A DNA stretch of 58,932 nucleotides from Prorocentrum cordatum. Lineage: Eukaryota > Sar > Dinophyceae > Prorocentrales > Prorocentraceae. The first letter of the stretch is position 1; each line of letters starts with the position of its first letter. The stretch lies in the NCBI GenBank assembly GCA_963575745.1, contig CAUYUJ010005739.1:1-58932 (forward strand), read 5' to 3'. The notes beneath the pieces are model-generated. The model worked only from the letters and a program-made list of their open reading frames with translations. It was not told the origin of the DNA and did no database searches. Below are positions 19,756 through 28,656 of the stretch, in pieces. Position numbers and translations under genes: made by a program.

Positions 19756-21573
19756 TCACGTCCAGCGGCCGTTGTGGAAGATCTTCCACCTGGCCTCCTT
19801 CCACTCGTGGTATTCCTGGCGCCGCTTCTCGGCGGCCTTCTCCTCCGGGCCCGGCGTCCACGGGTCTCTGTTCTCCGGCCTGCGTGAGGGAGTACCCTTG
19901 CCCTTGTTGTTGCCCTTGCCGTAGGGACCGACTGCTGCCGTTGGCGGGGCTGCCAGGTCCGTGCCCGGGAGTGAAAGGCTGGCCTCCGTGGTCAGCGCCC
20001 CCGCGGAGCCGATCGGCATCTCGTCCGCAGTGAAGAGGCGGTCCGGATTGCGGGGAGGAGTCACTGCGTCCTTCTTCTGCTCGACCGGGGGACCGTACGT
20101 CGGATAGCCTCCCAGCGCTGGTGACCTCGTCGGCTGTGGCGCCCCCGCGTTGGCTGCCGCCTGCTGGTGCAGCATCGCCTGGGAGGCCATCGCCGCCGGC
20201 GCACTCGTCCCGTCGAGAGGTGCTGTCCCAATGTAGGCCCACGCTGATGGAGCCACTCCTGGCGGCGCCCCCGCTGCGAGAGGTGGTCGGCTCTGAGGCT
20301 GTGGCTCGGTCATCTGCTGGCCCAGTGACGAAGGATGCCCCGACGGCACTGGCCGTTGTGGAGCCCCCCGAGCCCGCGGTGCCCTGGCCTCCGCCTTGGG
20401 GGGGGAGTCGATTGCAGCGGCTGCGACCTTGACCTGGCCCGCCTTGCTGCTCGAGCTGCCCTGCGCTATGGCCCTGATCATTCGGCTGGCCTCCTGCGCC
20501 TGCCCCTGGGCTGTCGCGATCGCCGTCATCTGCTCTTTTACGGTGGTCGTGACCCGCTCGAGCGCCTCCTGCTGCGACGCCTGCGAGGCCATCACCCCCT
20601 GGATCGCGGCCTTCATCTCCTGTAATTGACTCTCGACCATGCCCTTCATGTCCCTCTCGGTCTTGGGCTGGTACTCGCGCATCTCCTCGAGTGGGTCGGA
20701 GACGGTGTCCATGGCCTCCGTGTCGCTCTCTGGCTTGCGCTTCGCTGAGGGCGCCCGGCGAGCTGCTGCTGCTGCGGACCTCTGTTCCGCCTGAGCCTTC
20801 TGCAGCGCCTCGGTGACCTTCGCCGCGTCCTCCGCCACTCGCTGATACGCCGGCTGCCGAGCCGTCATGAATGAACCGCCCGCCAGACCTCCGGCCATCA
20901 TGCCCGGGTGAAGAGGTAACGGAGCCCTCTCGGCTCCAGGAGGTGGCTTGGGCACGCATATCAAGGCCTGCCACTGTGGCTCGGCGGTCGCGCCCTGAGC
21001 CCAACCTTGTCCACGCAGCGTGCACGCGGCGTCCTTCTTCTTGCACAGGCACATCTTCTCCTCTTTCACGGTCCCTTTTGTCGGCCTCAGCTCCCAGTAT
21101 CCGACCCTCATCGTGCGCCCGCTGCATACGAACCACTTCCCCCACGAGTTGGCTCCGTAGTTCACGAGCGTCGGTGGGCGCCAATACGTCTCGTACGCCT
21201 CCGAGAGGCGACGAAGAGACTTGGGCTGGTTGGTCGGCCAGAAGCGCTTGGCGCGACACACACTCCCGAACTCTTCGGCCAGACGCGCCAACCAATATAG
21301 CACCCGCCCGGCCAAGCAGGCCCCTCCCTTCTCGCCCCGGTTAAGGTTCTCTGGGACGTAGGTCCCGGTGGCCCCGTAGACCCATGCTGAGTCCGTCTGG
21401 CTCTGCATGCGATCCGTCATCGCATGCGGCCGCTCCTGAGCTCCACGACGCCCCCTCTGGCCTGCCACGCGGGTCGTCGAAGCAGCTGGCGACGTCGCGA
21501 TCTGCTCTCCAATCGGCCTCTGAGTTGTCGAGGCTGTTGCCGAATTGCTGTGAGCTGAATGATTCGAGCCCAT
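19756..21573 (-). CDS. 605-codon frame inside the element, unrecognised
   Basis: An ATG-started frame between the protease and integrase blocks. It begins with a Ser/Thr/His-rich stretch. A compact middle part has many aromatics and a cysteine group (LVNYGANSWGKWFVCSGR, then KMCLCKKKDAACTL). Two predicted coiled-coil segments follow near residues 250-290 and 320-390 (SQLQEMKAAIQGVMASQASQ). Then come a Pro/Ala-rich region and a basic tail (EKRRQEYHEWKEARWK). None of this resembles copia pol domains. It may be a captured host segment or an element-specific accessory protein. It lacks internal stops, unlike other parts of this element. Confidence 0.6.
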   Translation of the reverse strand: MGSNHSAHSNSATASTTQRPIGEQIATSPAASTTRVAGQRGRRGAQERPHAMTDRMQSQTDSAWVYGATGTYVPENLNRGEKGGACLAGRVLYWLARLAEEFGSVCRAKRFWPTNQPKSLRRLSEAYETYWRPPTLVNYGANSWGKWFVCSGRTMRVGYWELRPTKGTVKEEKMCLCKKKDAACTLRGQGWAQGATAEPQWQALICVPKPPPGAERAPLPLHPGMMAGGLAGGSFMTARQPAYQRVAEDAAKVTEALQKAQAEQRSAAAAARRAPSAKRKPESDTEAMDTVSDPLEEMREYQPKTERDMKGMVESQLQEMKAAIQGVMASQASQQEALERVTTTVKEQMTAIATAQGQAQEASRMIRAIAQGSSSSKAGQVKVAAAAIDSPPKAEARAPRARGAPQRPVPSGHPSSLGQQMTEPQPQSRPPLAAGAPPGVAPSAWAYIGTAPLDGTSAPAAMASQAMLHQQAAANAGAPQPTRSPALGGYPTYGPPVEQKKDAVTPPRNPDRLFTADEMPIGSAGALTTEASLSLPGTDLAAPPTAAVGPYGKGNNKGKGTPSRRPENRDPWTPGPEEKAAEKRRQEYHEWKEARWKIFHNGRWT

Positions 21574-21822
21574 GTGCTGCGAGGAAGGCGGACGAAGTCG
21601 AGGCTGGCCTCGTGGCCCACGTCGGCCACCTCCAACCCCGCGCTGTCGACCCCCCCCTGGCTCTGAAACGTCTCGACCTGGAACTCAAAGCCCTGGCGAG
21701 TCCCGAAGTACACGTACTGCTCGGCGCGGAGTCGGAGGTGCCGCCCGACTCCAGACCCCTTAGTGGACCGGTTCTGGAACCTGAGTTGTCCGGCCCAACT
21801 AAGGCCCCGGCGTGCGTCCCGA

Positions 21823-22230
21823 CTACATCTGACCTAAGATTCCCCCAGAAAAAAGTCCCGGACCCCCTCGGGCGCTCTTCCGCCCCCCTCGGACTCCCCC
21901 AGCAGCTTCCGTCGCACAGCCCCCCAGGCCAGTGCTGACAGAAGACGCGACGATGTACTTCCCCTTGGCTTGAAACGCATCCTTCGGCAGCTGAAGGTGC
22001 GACCTAAGCACGGAGGCTGGAGCTTCAAAGTCTTTGGCGGGAACCGAAAACTTGCCCACCTGTATGGCGCGGTGGGCCGACGGGGGCCTAGTCAGAGGCG
22101 TCGTGACCCCCAATTTCGTAAAAGTCAGAGCTTTGTTCGGAAGATCTACAATCCCACCTAGCATTTCTTGAAATCCGATCGGCAAAAGGGGTGGGGCGTC
22201 CTGGTCCAGAACGTCCAGCCCCAGCACCAA
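21823..22230 (-). CDS. Protease C-terminal part (shifted frame)
   Basis: This frame continues the protease region: LGLDVLDQDAPPLLPIGFQE, then IVDLPNKALTFTKLGVTTPL, a pattern usual after the catalytic loop in copia-type proteases (conserved LG-D-L). It ends at a stop at 21823-21825. Downstream, protein-like sequence continues near 21713-21560 in yet another frame (EQYVYFGTRQGFEFQVETF). Confidence 0.6.
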   Translation of the reverse strand: MVLGLDVLDQDAPPLLPIGFQEMLGGIVDLPNKALTFTKLGVTTPLTRPPSAHRAIQVGKFSVPAKDFEAPASVLRSHLQLPKDAFQAKGKYIVASSVSTGLGGCATEAAGGVRGGRKSARGGPGLFSGGILGQM

Positions 22231-24217
22231 TGCCTACAGGGATCAGAGCGGCGTGGGTGACCTTTACCCCCCCGCCTACTCCGCGCGCGCTCGGGTTCCT
22301 GGGTGGGACCCTTGGGGCGGCGGGCCCCTTTGAGGCCCAGTGCCCCTCGATATTGTGCAAAGCTTGCTCTCCTACGAGGCCCTGACCGGCCGCGGTGTCG
22401 ACCACCATGGCCCCAGGACCTACGGCGAGCAGGACAACTGCGTAGGTTGGAGGAGGAGGCTCGTCAAAGCACTGGGAGGTGGAGTGATCTAAAGCATTCG
22501 CGTACAGGAAAGTCATACCCGTGGCAGGGGGGCCCTTTTCGTCCTTGGCCCCTGCGCCCTGCTTCTGCGGGCACTCTCGAGACCAGTGCCCCTTCTGATG
22601 ACAGACGCGGCATCTCGTGCGCTTAATTAATTCAGCAAACCGAAGGCGGCTCTTCCGCGCTCTGAACGCGCCGCCTGCTGCCCCGTGGCCGGGCCTGCGA
22701 GCCTTCTCGCGCCCATCACTGCCACGGCCCTGGCCAGACCTATCGTAGAACTTCCGGTCGGTCTTCAGCTGTCTCTTCAAGTCGCGGTTCTGCCTCCATG
22801 TCTTGCGGCGCTCCTGGTTAATGGCGGCCAGCGCTGCAGGCGCGTCGTCCTCCCCGACGTCGGCCGACTCCAGGATCGCCCAGACCTCCGCTTCCCCGTC
22901 TGAGTCCATGGAGGAGACATCCGAATAGTCGAGCAAGGACTCGTCGTCGCGCTCGACCTGATAGGTAGGCACCTGAGGTAGAGGTGCTTCCGAGCCCATA
23001 GTGGCGTAGGTCCTCCGTGCTTTGAGATGCTCTCGATGGGAGATGTCCATCTCCCGAATAGCCCAGAGAGCCGACTTGTAGTCCTTCTGGTCCCTCATGA
23101 GCACCTTGACCATCTGCGCCGAGCGCTCGTCGAGAGAAACTCCTTCCTCCAGGAACATCAGTTTCCACTCGTCTGGAAGCGGCAGCCCCTGAGTAGCTAC
23201 CCTGTCGAAGGCCGTGTCCACGCGTGCACAGTATTCGGTGAGATTCTCTCCCTGCTTGCGTGAATAATCCAATGAGCACTCTCGAGCGACCTTCCGTCGC
23301 TCGTCGCCGTGTCTTTCACCAGACCTCAAGTCAAGGCGTTTGATAATGGCGTCGAAACCCCATGAGCTGCATAGCGTGTCGTCATCGAGGTCCTCGAGCT
23401 TCCGTTGAAGGTCTTGATCAAGAGAGCGGAAGAGGCGATCAGCCTGCTTGTGGGAGGGAACGTCCGTCAGTGTTCTCCAGCGCAGCACCGTGCGGCGGCG
23501 CCACATGCGGTAGTCCCCCCAGCCTCTCCATTTCTCGGGGTCGGCGAAGTCCTTGCCAGTGTTCGTGCTGGAGCGGTCGTCATCATGTCCGGAGTGGCGC
23601 TCATTGGGCTCCCACTTGCTGTCCTTGTAGCTGTCGTTCCATCTCCATCCGGATGACCAGTCGCCCCGATGCTCGTTTTTCCAAGGCCTGTCCCCGTAGC
23701 TCTCCCAGGTCGAAGCTGGAGTCCAGGTGGATCGCGAAGAAGCCCACTGCTGCTCGCCAGGCTTGTAGTCCGGTTCCTGCCATGTGCTTCTCGTCGCGTC
23801 CCAGCCACCCGAATGCCACTGCTCCGACCTGCCCTGGGACGTCTCGGTGGCGGACGCGGCCGCGCCACCACCAGACCATGTCCCGGCACTCGTTGACTCG
23901 TGCTCTGGCGGTGGTGCATGCCAGCCTGACCACGAGCGATCCTCGGCGCTTGACCACGGAGCACTTGAGCTCTGCCCGTGACCGCGCCGACGTCCACTGT
24001 CGTCGTCGTCCCCATGTGGGTCACGCTGGTGACTCTGGGAACTGGCCGGCACCACGTCCAGTAGTAAAAGACGTGACAACTTCTCTGCCTCATCTTGGTC
24101 GAGGTTGAGACCGTCATGCCTCATCAGTGTGTCAGTCACTGCCCGTACTGCAGAATGCTCCCTTCGTTCTTCTCGCTGCGTCTCTCGATTAGCACCTTGC
24201 TCCGCTGCTGCCGTCAT
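22088..24217 (-). CDS. Gag-protease of the copia-type element
   Basis: 709 codons from an ATG 41 bases inside the 5' LTR. The N-terminal third is Trp/Ser/Gly rich. The Gag core follows (KWRGWGDYRMWRRRTVLRW, then DAIIKRLDLRSGER and GENLTEYCARVDTAFDRV). A zinc knuckle CRVCHQKGHWSREC (CX2CX4HX4C) packages RNA. An aspartic-protease start, AMVVDTAAGQGLVG, has DTA where DTG/DSG is usual. Protein-like sequence continues in another frame from about 22225 (LGLDVLDQDAPPLLPIGFQ), so the protease is split by a frame change. Gag forms the particle and the protease matures the polyprotein. Confidence 0.85.
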   Translation of the reverse strand: MTAAAEQGANRETQREERREHSAVRAVTDTLMRHDGLNLDQDEAEKLSRLLLLDVVPASSQSHQRDPHGDDDDSGRRRGHGQSSSAPWSSAEDRSWSGWHAPPPEHESTSAGTWSGGGAAASATETSQGRSEQWHSGGWDATRSTWQEPDYKPGEQQWASSRSTWTPASTWESYGDRPWKNEHRGDWSSGWRWNDSYKDSKWEPNERHSGHDDDRSSTNTGKDFADPEKWRGWGDYRMWRRRTVLRWRTLTDVPSHKQADRLFRSLDQDLQRKLEDLDDDTLCSSWGFDAIIKRLDLRSGERHGDERRKVARECSLDYSRKQGENLTEYCARVDTAFDRVATQGLPLPDEWKLMFLEEGVSLDERSAQMVKVLMRDQKDYKSALWAIREMDISHREHLKARRTYATMGSEAPLPQVPTYQVERDDESLLDYSDVSSMDSDGEAEVWAILESADVGEDDAPAALAAINQERRKTWRQNRDLKRQLKTDRKFYDRSGQGRGSDGREKARRPGHGAAGGAFRARKSRLRFAELIKRTRCRVCHQKGHWSRECPQKQGAGAKDEKGPPATGMTFLYANALDHSTSQCFDEPPPPTYAVVLLAVGPGAMVVDTAAGQGLVGEQALHNIEGHWASKGPAAPRVPPRNPSARGVGGGVKVTHAALIPVGIGAGAGRSGPGRPTPFADRISRNARWDCRSSEQSSDFYEIGGHDASD

Positions 24218-24244
24218 TGGTCCGCGGACTCAGAGCTGCTCACA

Positions 24245-24256
24245 GCTCCGCTACCA
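24245..24256 (-). promoter_or_regulatory. Primer-binding site
   Basis: One base inside the 5' LTR the sense strand reads TGGTAGCGGAGC. This closely resembles the TGGTATCAGAGC site that pairs with the 3' end of initiator Met-tRNA in many copia elements. Confidence 0.75.
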
Positions 24257-24257
24257 C

Positions 24258-24548
24258 TGTCGCCCGACGGACGACAGCAGTGAAGCCAAAGTGTCGGATC
24301 CTTTCTCCAGCAAGAGAACCCTCGCACTCTCTTCTCAGTACACAGCTCCCAACGCTGTACAAACAAGGCACGGAACGGTATGGGAAAGGAAGAGGGGTAG
24401 GGTGGATATGGTATGAGTGATGAGGAATGAGTAGAAGTTGGGTCTTGAGCCAAAATGGTTACGACCCATGCTCGTGACATTCAAGTTCAGGGAGTTTAGC
24501 AGGGGCATCGGCCTTGAAAACCACAGGCCTCTAGATTCAAATCACACA
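24258..24548 (-). repeat. 5' LTR of the copia-type element
   Basis: 291 bp; in element sense it starts TGTGTGATTTGAATC and ends GGGCGACA. An SL-like sequence lies at sense offset 85-105. Confidence 0.93.
24444..24464 (-). promoter_or_regulatory. SL-like sequence inside the 5' LTR
   Basis: Sense strand TCGTAACCATTTTGGCTCAAG matches 19 of 21 positions of the dinoflagellate spliced leader CCGTAGCCATTTTGGCTCAAG. It is flanked by GGGTC and GACCC, which could close a hairpin. It sits 84 nt into the LTR, where the start of R could lie. Confidence 0.8.
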
Positions 24549-24785
24549 AGGAGGGAGGGAGGGGAGGGCACTAGTTCTTCCTCCCCTGCAAAGGATCGCG
24601 CCGCATCGCCAAAGCATCAGCGATGCATCAGCGATGCATCTCCGATGCATCGGCACTGTAGGCGTGGAGAAAATCGGGCTCCACATCCAGCCGCATCGCC
24701 GATGCATCGGCGAGGCGGCGCTGTCCCCCGACCCCATGTACTCAGACCCCATCTGGGAGTCCTAGAGCAAGGGCGTGAGGCTTGC
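24549..24785. repeat. Purine-rich flank and palindromic GATGCATC cluster
   Basis: 24549-24580 is AGGGAGGG-type. Between about 24610 and 24720 the palindrome GATGCATC, usually preceded by C, occurs repeatedly with CATCGCC variants. No gene is seen here. Confidence 0.6.
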
Positions 24786-24956
24786 CCCTCTGGCGCCTGC
24801 ATCATCTTCCGCGCCGTCGCCTCGTCCATGAGGCCTCCGCTGCTCCCGCCGGTGCCCTCCTCCATGAACCTCCTGTCCAGGTCAGCGTCGGTGTAGCCCA
24901 GCGCTCGCTTGCCCCGCTTGTCGAACACGCCGTCTACCCCGGGCCCCTGGCCCGCG
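24786..24956 (-). CDS. Candidate exon of unrecognised host gene B
   Basis: On the - strand the acceptor CCACCCCAG is followed by 57 open codons reading GQGPGVDGVFDKRGKRALGY, then TDADLDRRFMEEGTGG and LMDEATARKMMQAPEG. A GC donor (GCAAGCC) follows. The sequence looks like real coding DNA between repeat-rich flanks. The function is not recognised. It may be the next exon after the one ending at 28657, or belong to a separate gene. Confidence 0.5.
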
Positions 24957-25544
24957 CTGGGGTGGAGGGAACCACAGGCAGACAAGCGCGTTCCACTACT
25001 CGAAAAGTAACTACTCGCAGATGGCCTGGATCTGCCATGGGGGGGGGCGCAATACACTACGTCGAGGCGCTTGCGAGTTGGCACTCTGCGAATAATGGAA
25101 CGCGCTTGGTGAACAGGGGGGGGGCTCGATCAGGGGGGACGCTGACCTGGAACTGGCGATGCGTCGCGAACAAATCGGCGAGATGGCTTCGAGAACGGAG
25201 CCGAATGCTCCTGGGTGGGGTGCGTCACCCAGCCCCGATCGGCGAGGGATGGGCGATTGGAGGTCGACGCTTCCCTTCCTTTGGCCAGTCCCGCCCTGAG
25301 GAGGCGGGATGGCATCCACACCCAGCGCTCCGCAGAGGAGGGAGGAGGGAGGAGGGAGTCCTCGAGGGCGCGTCTCCAGGCTAGTGCATACCGTCGACGC
25401 GTGGCCAGAAGAGCGCAGACCAAGAGCACGAGCCCCCTCGCCGAAGGCCCGGCACCCAGAGGAGATGCCCCAAACGAACAACGCTCCAAGGTGGAGGGCC
25501 CAAGAACGAAGAAACAGGAGGGTACCACTCCAAAGCTGGGGTTG
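24957..25544. other. Intron-like region, no gene supported
   Basis: Several frames stay open but none reads as a convincing protein. The - strand frame immediately downstream of the 25545 acceptor (NPSFGVVPSCFFVLGPS) might be an exon; support is weak. Confidence 0.3.
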
Positions 25545-25639
25545 CTATCGTGAAGGGGCCCTGGGACACACAAATAAATACCCATACGACCACCCTTCGG
25601 GTGATGAGGAAGTTGGGGGGGGGAGGAACCAACGTCTCA

Positions 25640-25890
25640 CTCGGTCGGCCTCGCTATCGATCTCACTATCGGTCTCGCTCGATCGATCTCACTCGATCGA
25701 TCTCACAATCGATCTCACTCGATCTACTTCACTCGATCGATCTCACAATCGATCTGACTATCGACCTCAATCGATCTTACAATCGATTTCACTATCGATC
25801 CCACGATCGATCTCAAAATCGATCTCACATTCGGTCTCACTATCGATCCCACTATCGATATCACAATCGATGTCACAATCAACGTCATCA
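25640..25890. repeat. 12-mer satellite (ATCGATCTCACT)n, first block
   Basis: Tandem ATCGATCTCACT and variants, within introner copy A. The second block is at 27290-27525. Confidence 0.85.
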
Positions 25891-26747
25891 TCATCATCAT
25901 CAGCAACATCATCGTCATCAACGTCATCAACATCATCATCCGCATCATCATCATCGGGACACCATCATAATCATCACCTCATCACCATCATCACCATCAT
26001 CATCATCGTAATCATCGGGACACCATCATCGTCACCATCATCATCAACATCATCATCACCAGGACACCTTCATCATCGTCATCAGCATCGGAACACCACC
26101 ATCATCATTATCATGTCATCATCATCATCATGAACCGCATCATCCACATCATCGTCTCGGGACTCCATCATCATCATCAGCAAACATCATCATCATCAAC
26201 ATCACCATCGGGACACCATCATCATCGTCACCATCATCATCATCATCATAGGAACACCATCATCATCAACATAATCATCATAATCATCGGACCACCATCA
26301 TAAAAATCATCATCATCACCATATCATCATCATCCTCATCACCAACATCATTATCATCATCGGGACACCATCATCGTCACCATCATCATCACCATCGGGA
26401 CACCATCCTCATCAGCATCATCATCTCCATCATCATCATCAACAGCATCATCATCAACCTCATCATCACCATCATCATCGGGACACCATCATCATCACCT
26501 TCAACATCCGCATCATCATCATCATCATCTCATCATCTCATCATCGTCACCATCATCACGATCATCAACCTCATCATCATCGAGGCACCATCATCATCAT
26601 CCTCAGCAACATCCGCATCATCATCTACATCATCATCGGGACACCATCATCATTAATTACCACCATGGCCATCGTCATCACCATCACCATCATCATCAAC
26701 ATCGTCAACATCCTCATTATCATCATCATCATCATCATCATCATCAT

Positions 26748-26789
<42 letters not shown>

Positions 26790-26853
26790 TGGGTTACCAT
26801 CAGCATCATCACCATCACCATCATCATCATCACCAACATCATCGACATCATCC

Positions 26854-26888
<35 letters not shown>

Positions 26889-26892
26889 GGGA
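25885..26892. repeat. (ATC)n tract, first block
   Basis: About 1 kb of CAT/ATC triplets with GGGACACC punctuation. The longest pure run lies at about 26720-26790. Confidence 0.9.
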
Positions 26893-27060
26893 CGCCGACC
26901 GGACACCGGCGGGACACCGGCGGGACACCGCGGGCCACTGGCCCCCGGAAACGAATTATTTGGTCCGGCCGCGCCTTAGCCGGAGGCGGGACACCGGCGG
27001 GACACCGCGGGCCACCGGCCCCTGGAAAGGAATCATTTGGTCCGGCCGCGCCTCAGCCGG
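26888..27060. repeat. GGGACACCGGC units and GC-rich module
   Basis: Short tandem GGGACACCGGC units followed by two copies of a TGGTCCGGCCGCGCCT module. The same arrangement recurs at 28225-28410. Confidence 0.8.
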
Positions 27061-27289
27061 AGGAGACTTTCTTCTCGCCCGCCCACGCAGCTTCGCCTCG
27101 CCCGCACACACGGCAAGCACGAACACGAAAGCGAAACCGATTTCCTGGTAGGGGGCTCTCCGTTCCACTGCGATCTCACCCCCTCATCTCCGACACACAA
27201 ATAAAAGGATTCCCCATTTTTCCAATACCTATACGACCACCCTTCGGGTGATAAGGAGGTTCGGCGGGGGGGAACCAACGTCTCATTCA

Positions 27290-27525
27290 ATCGGTCTCAC
27301 TATCGGTCTCACTATCGATCTCACTATCGATCTCACTATCGGTTTCGCTCGATCGATCTCACTCGATCGATTTCACAATCGATCTCACTCGATCTATATC
27401 ATTCGCTCGATCTCACAAGGGACCTGACTATCGATATCACAACCGTCATCACAATCGATCTCGCATTCGGTCTCACTATCGATCTCACTATCGATATCAC
27501 AATCGGTCTCACAATCAACGTCATC
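27290..27525. repeat. 12-mer satellite (ATCGATCTCACT)n, second block
   Basis: Repeats the 25640-25890 block after a second CACCCTTCGGGTG hairpin at 27238-27250. Confidence 0.85.
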
Positions 27526-28158
27526 ATCGTCATCGACAACAACATCACCATCAACATCATCATCATCATCAACATCATCATCGGGACACCATCATCATAC
27601 TTTCATCATCATCGTTAACATCATCATCATCCATCGTGGCACCATCATCATCATCAGCAACATCATCATCAAGCATATGATCATCATTATCACCATCGGG
27701 GGGCCATCATCGTCATCACCATCATCATCACCATCATAATCATCATCATCACCAGGACAGCATAATCAGCATCATCACCATCATTATCAACTTCATCGTC
27801 GGAGACCAATCATCATCATTCATCTGCATTCATCCCCTTACATCAACAACACATCGTTCTATTCACCATAGCATCATCATCACCGGGACACACGCATCGT
27901 CCTTCATTCATCTTTCAACATAACTCATCATGAGAGATAGATATAGAGTAATCATCGGGGCACTCCCATCATCATCATCATTCATCGATACAGCAACATT
28001 CATCATTCATCGGGGGGCTATATCATCATCTCTCATCATCATTTATCATCAATATGGGACACCATGTTCATCCACCATTCATCATGCATCACCTCATCAC
28101 CATTATCAGACACCCTTCCCATCATAATTCAATCGGGACACCATCATCATCACATCAC

Positions 28159-28215
<57 letters not shown>

Positions 28216-28225
28216 CGTCATCATC
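27515..28225. repeat. (ATC)n tract, second block
   Basis: Imperfect ATC triplets, cleanest at 28140-28215. Confidence 0.9.
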
Positions 28226-28410
28226 GGGACACCGACGGGACACCGAAGGGACACCAGCGGGACACCGGCGGGACACCGCGCGGCACCGGCCGCCCGGTCA
28301 AGGTTCTTTTGCCCCGGCCGCGCCTCAGCCACACGGGACACCAGCGGGACACCGGCGGGACACCGCGGGCCACCGGCCGCCCGGAAGGGAGACATTTGGT
28401 CCGGCCGCGC
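28222..28410. repeat. GGGACACCGGC units and GC-rich module, second block
   Basis: Counterpart of 26888-27060. The next 150 bases (GCCCGCCCACGCAGCTTCGC and onward) are also nearly the same as 27076-27180. Confidence 0.8.
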
Positions 28411-28656
28411 CTCAGCCACAGGAGACTCTCTCTCGCCCGCCCACGCAGCTTCGCCTCGCCCGCACGCACGGCACGCACGAACACGAAACCGAAATCGATT
28501 TCCCGGTAGGGGGGCTCTCCGTTCCACTTCGATCTCACCCCCTCACCTCCGATTTTCTGGGTTTTTGTCTCCCCCCCCACTTCACATATTTTCCCATATT
28601 TTCCGGGGAATCGACGATTAGTTGTGTCTGTGTGTTTTTTCCCTCCTGCTATCAAC

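Larger units (their letters stand above)
14072..24548 (-). mobile_element. Complete Ty1/copia-type LTR retrotransposon, 10,477 bp
   Basis: Two direct repeats of exactly 291 bp (14072-14362 and 24258-24548) start with TG and end with CA on either strand. They are flanked by the 4-bp direct repeat AGGA (14068-14071 and 24549-24552). The - strand carries gag, protease, a methyltransferase-like domain, integrase, RT and RNase H in that order. Integrase before RT is the copia order. A primer-binding site adjoins the 5' LTR. The LTRs differ at nine positions by my count (about 3%), mostly transitions, so insertion is not very recent. Frameshifts and one nonsense codon make this copy non-autonomous. 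Confidence 0.93.
25545..28656 (-). mobile_element. Introner-like element, copy A (3.1 kb, satellite-filled)
   Basis: On the - strand it starts at a GT donor (GTTGATAGCAGGAGGG), runs through AAACACACAGACACAA and a CATATTTTCC-type segment, and ends TTTGTGTGTCCCAGGG, then CCCCTTCACGATAG (AG acceptor). Both ends match copies B and C. The interior holds two repetitions of the same block order: CACCCTTCGGGTG hairpin, ATCGATCTCACT satellite, (CAT)n, GGGACACCGGC units and a GGCCGCGCCTCAGCC module. The upstream exon of gene B ends exactly where it starts. Confidence 0.7.

Noticed and set aside
19756-21573. Considered as Gag of a nested second LTR element
   Set aside because: No zinc knuckle, protease or extra LTR pair around it. 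Treated as an accessory frame instead.
26625-26906. Asp/Met-rich frame
   Set aside because: Translation of (ATC)n.
25591-27250. CACCCTTCGGGTG as a rho-independent terminator
   Set aside because: Only a 4-5 bp stem with a TTCG loop and no T tract. It lies inside repeats of a eukaryotic intron.
25880-28230. Possible CRISPR-like array from regularly spaced GGGACACC in ATC repeats
   Set aside because: Spacers are themselves simple repeats, spacing is irregular, and the genome is eukaryotic.
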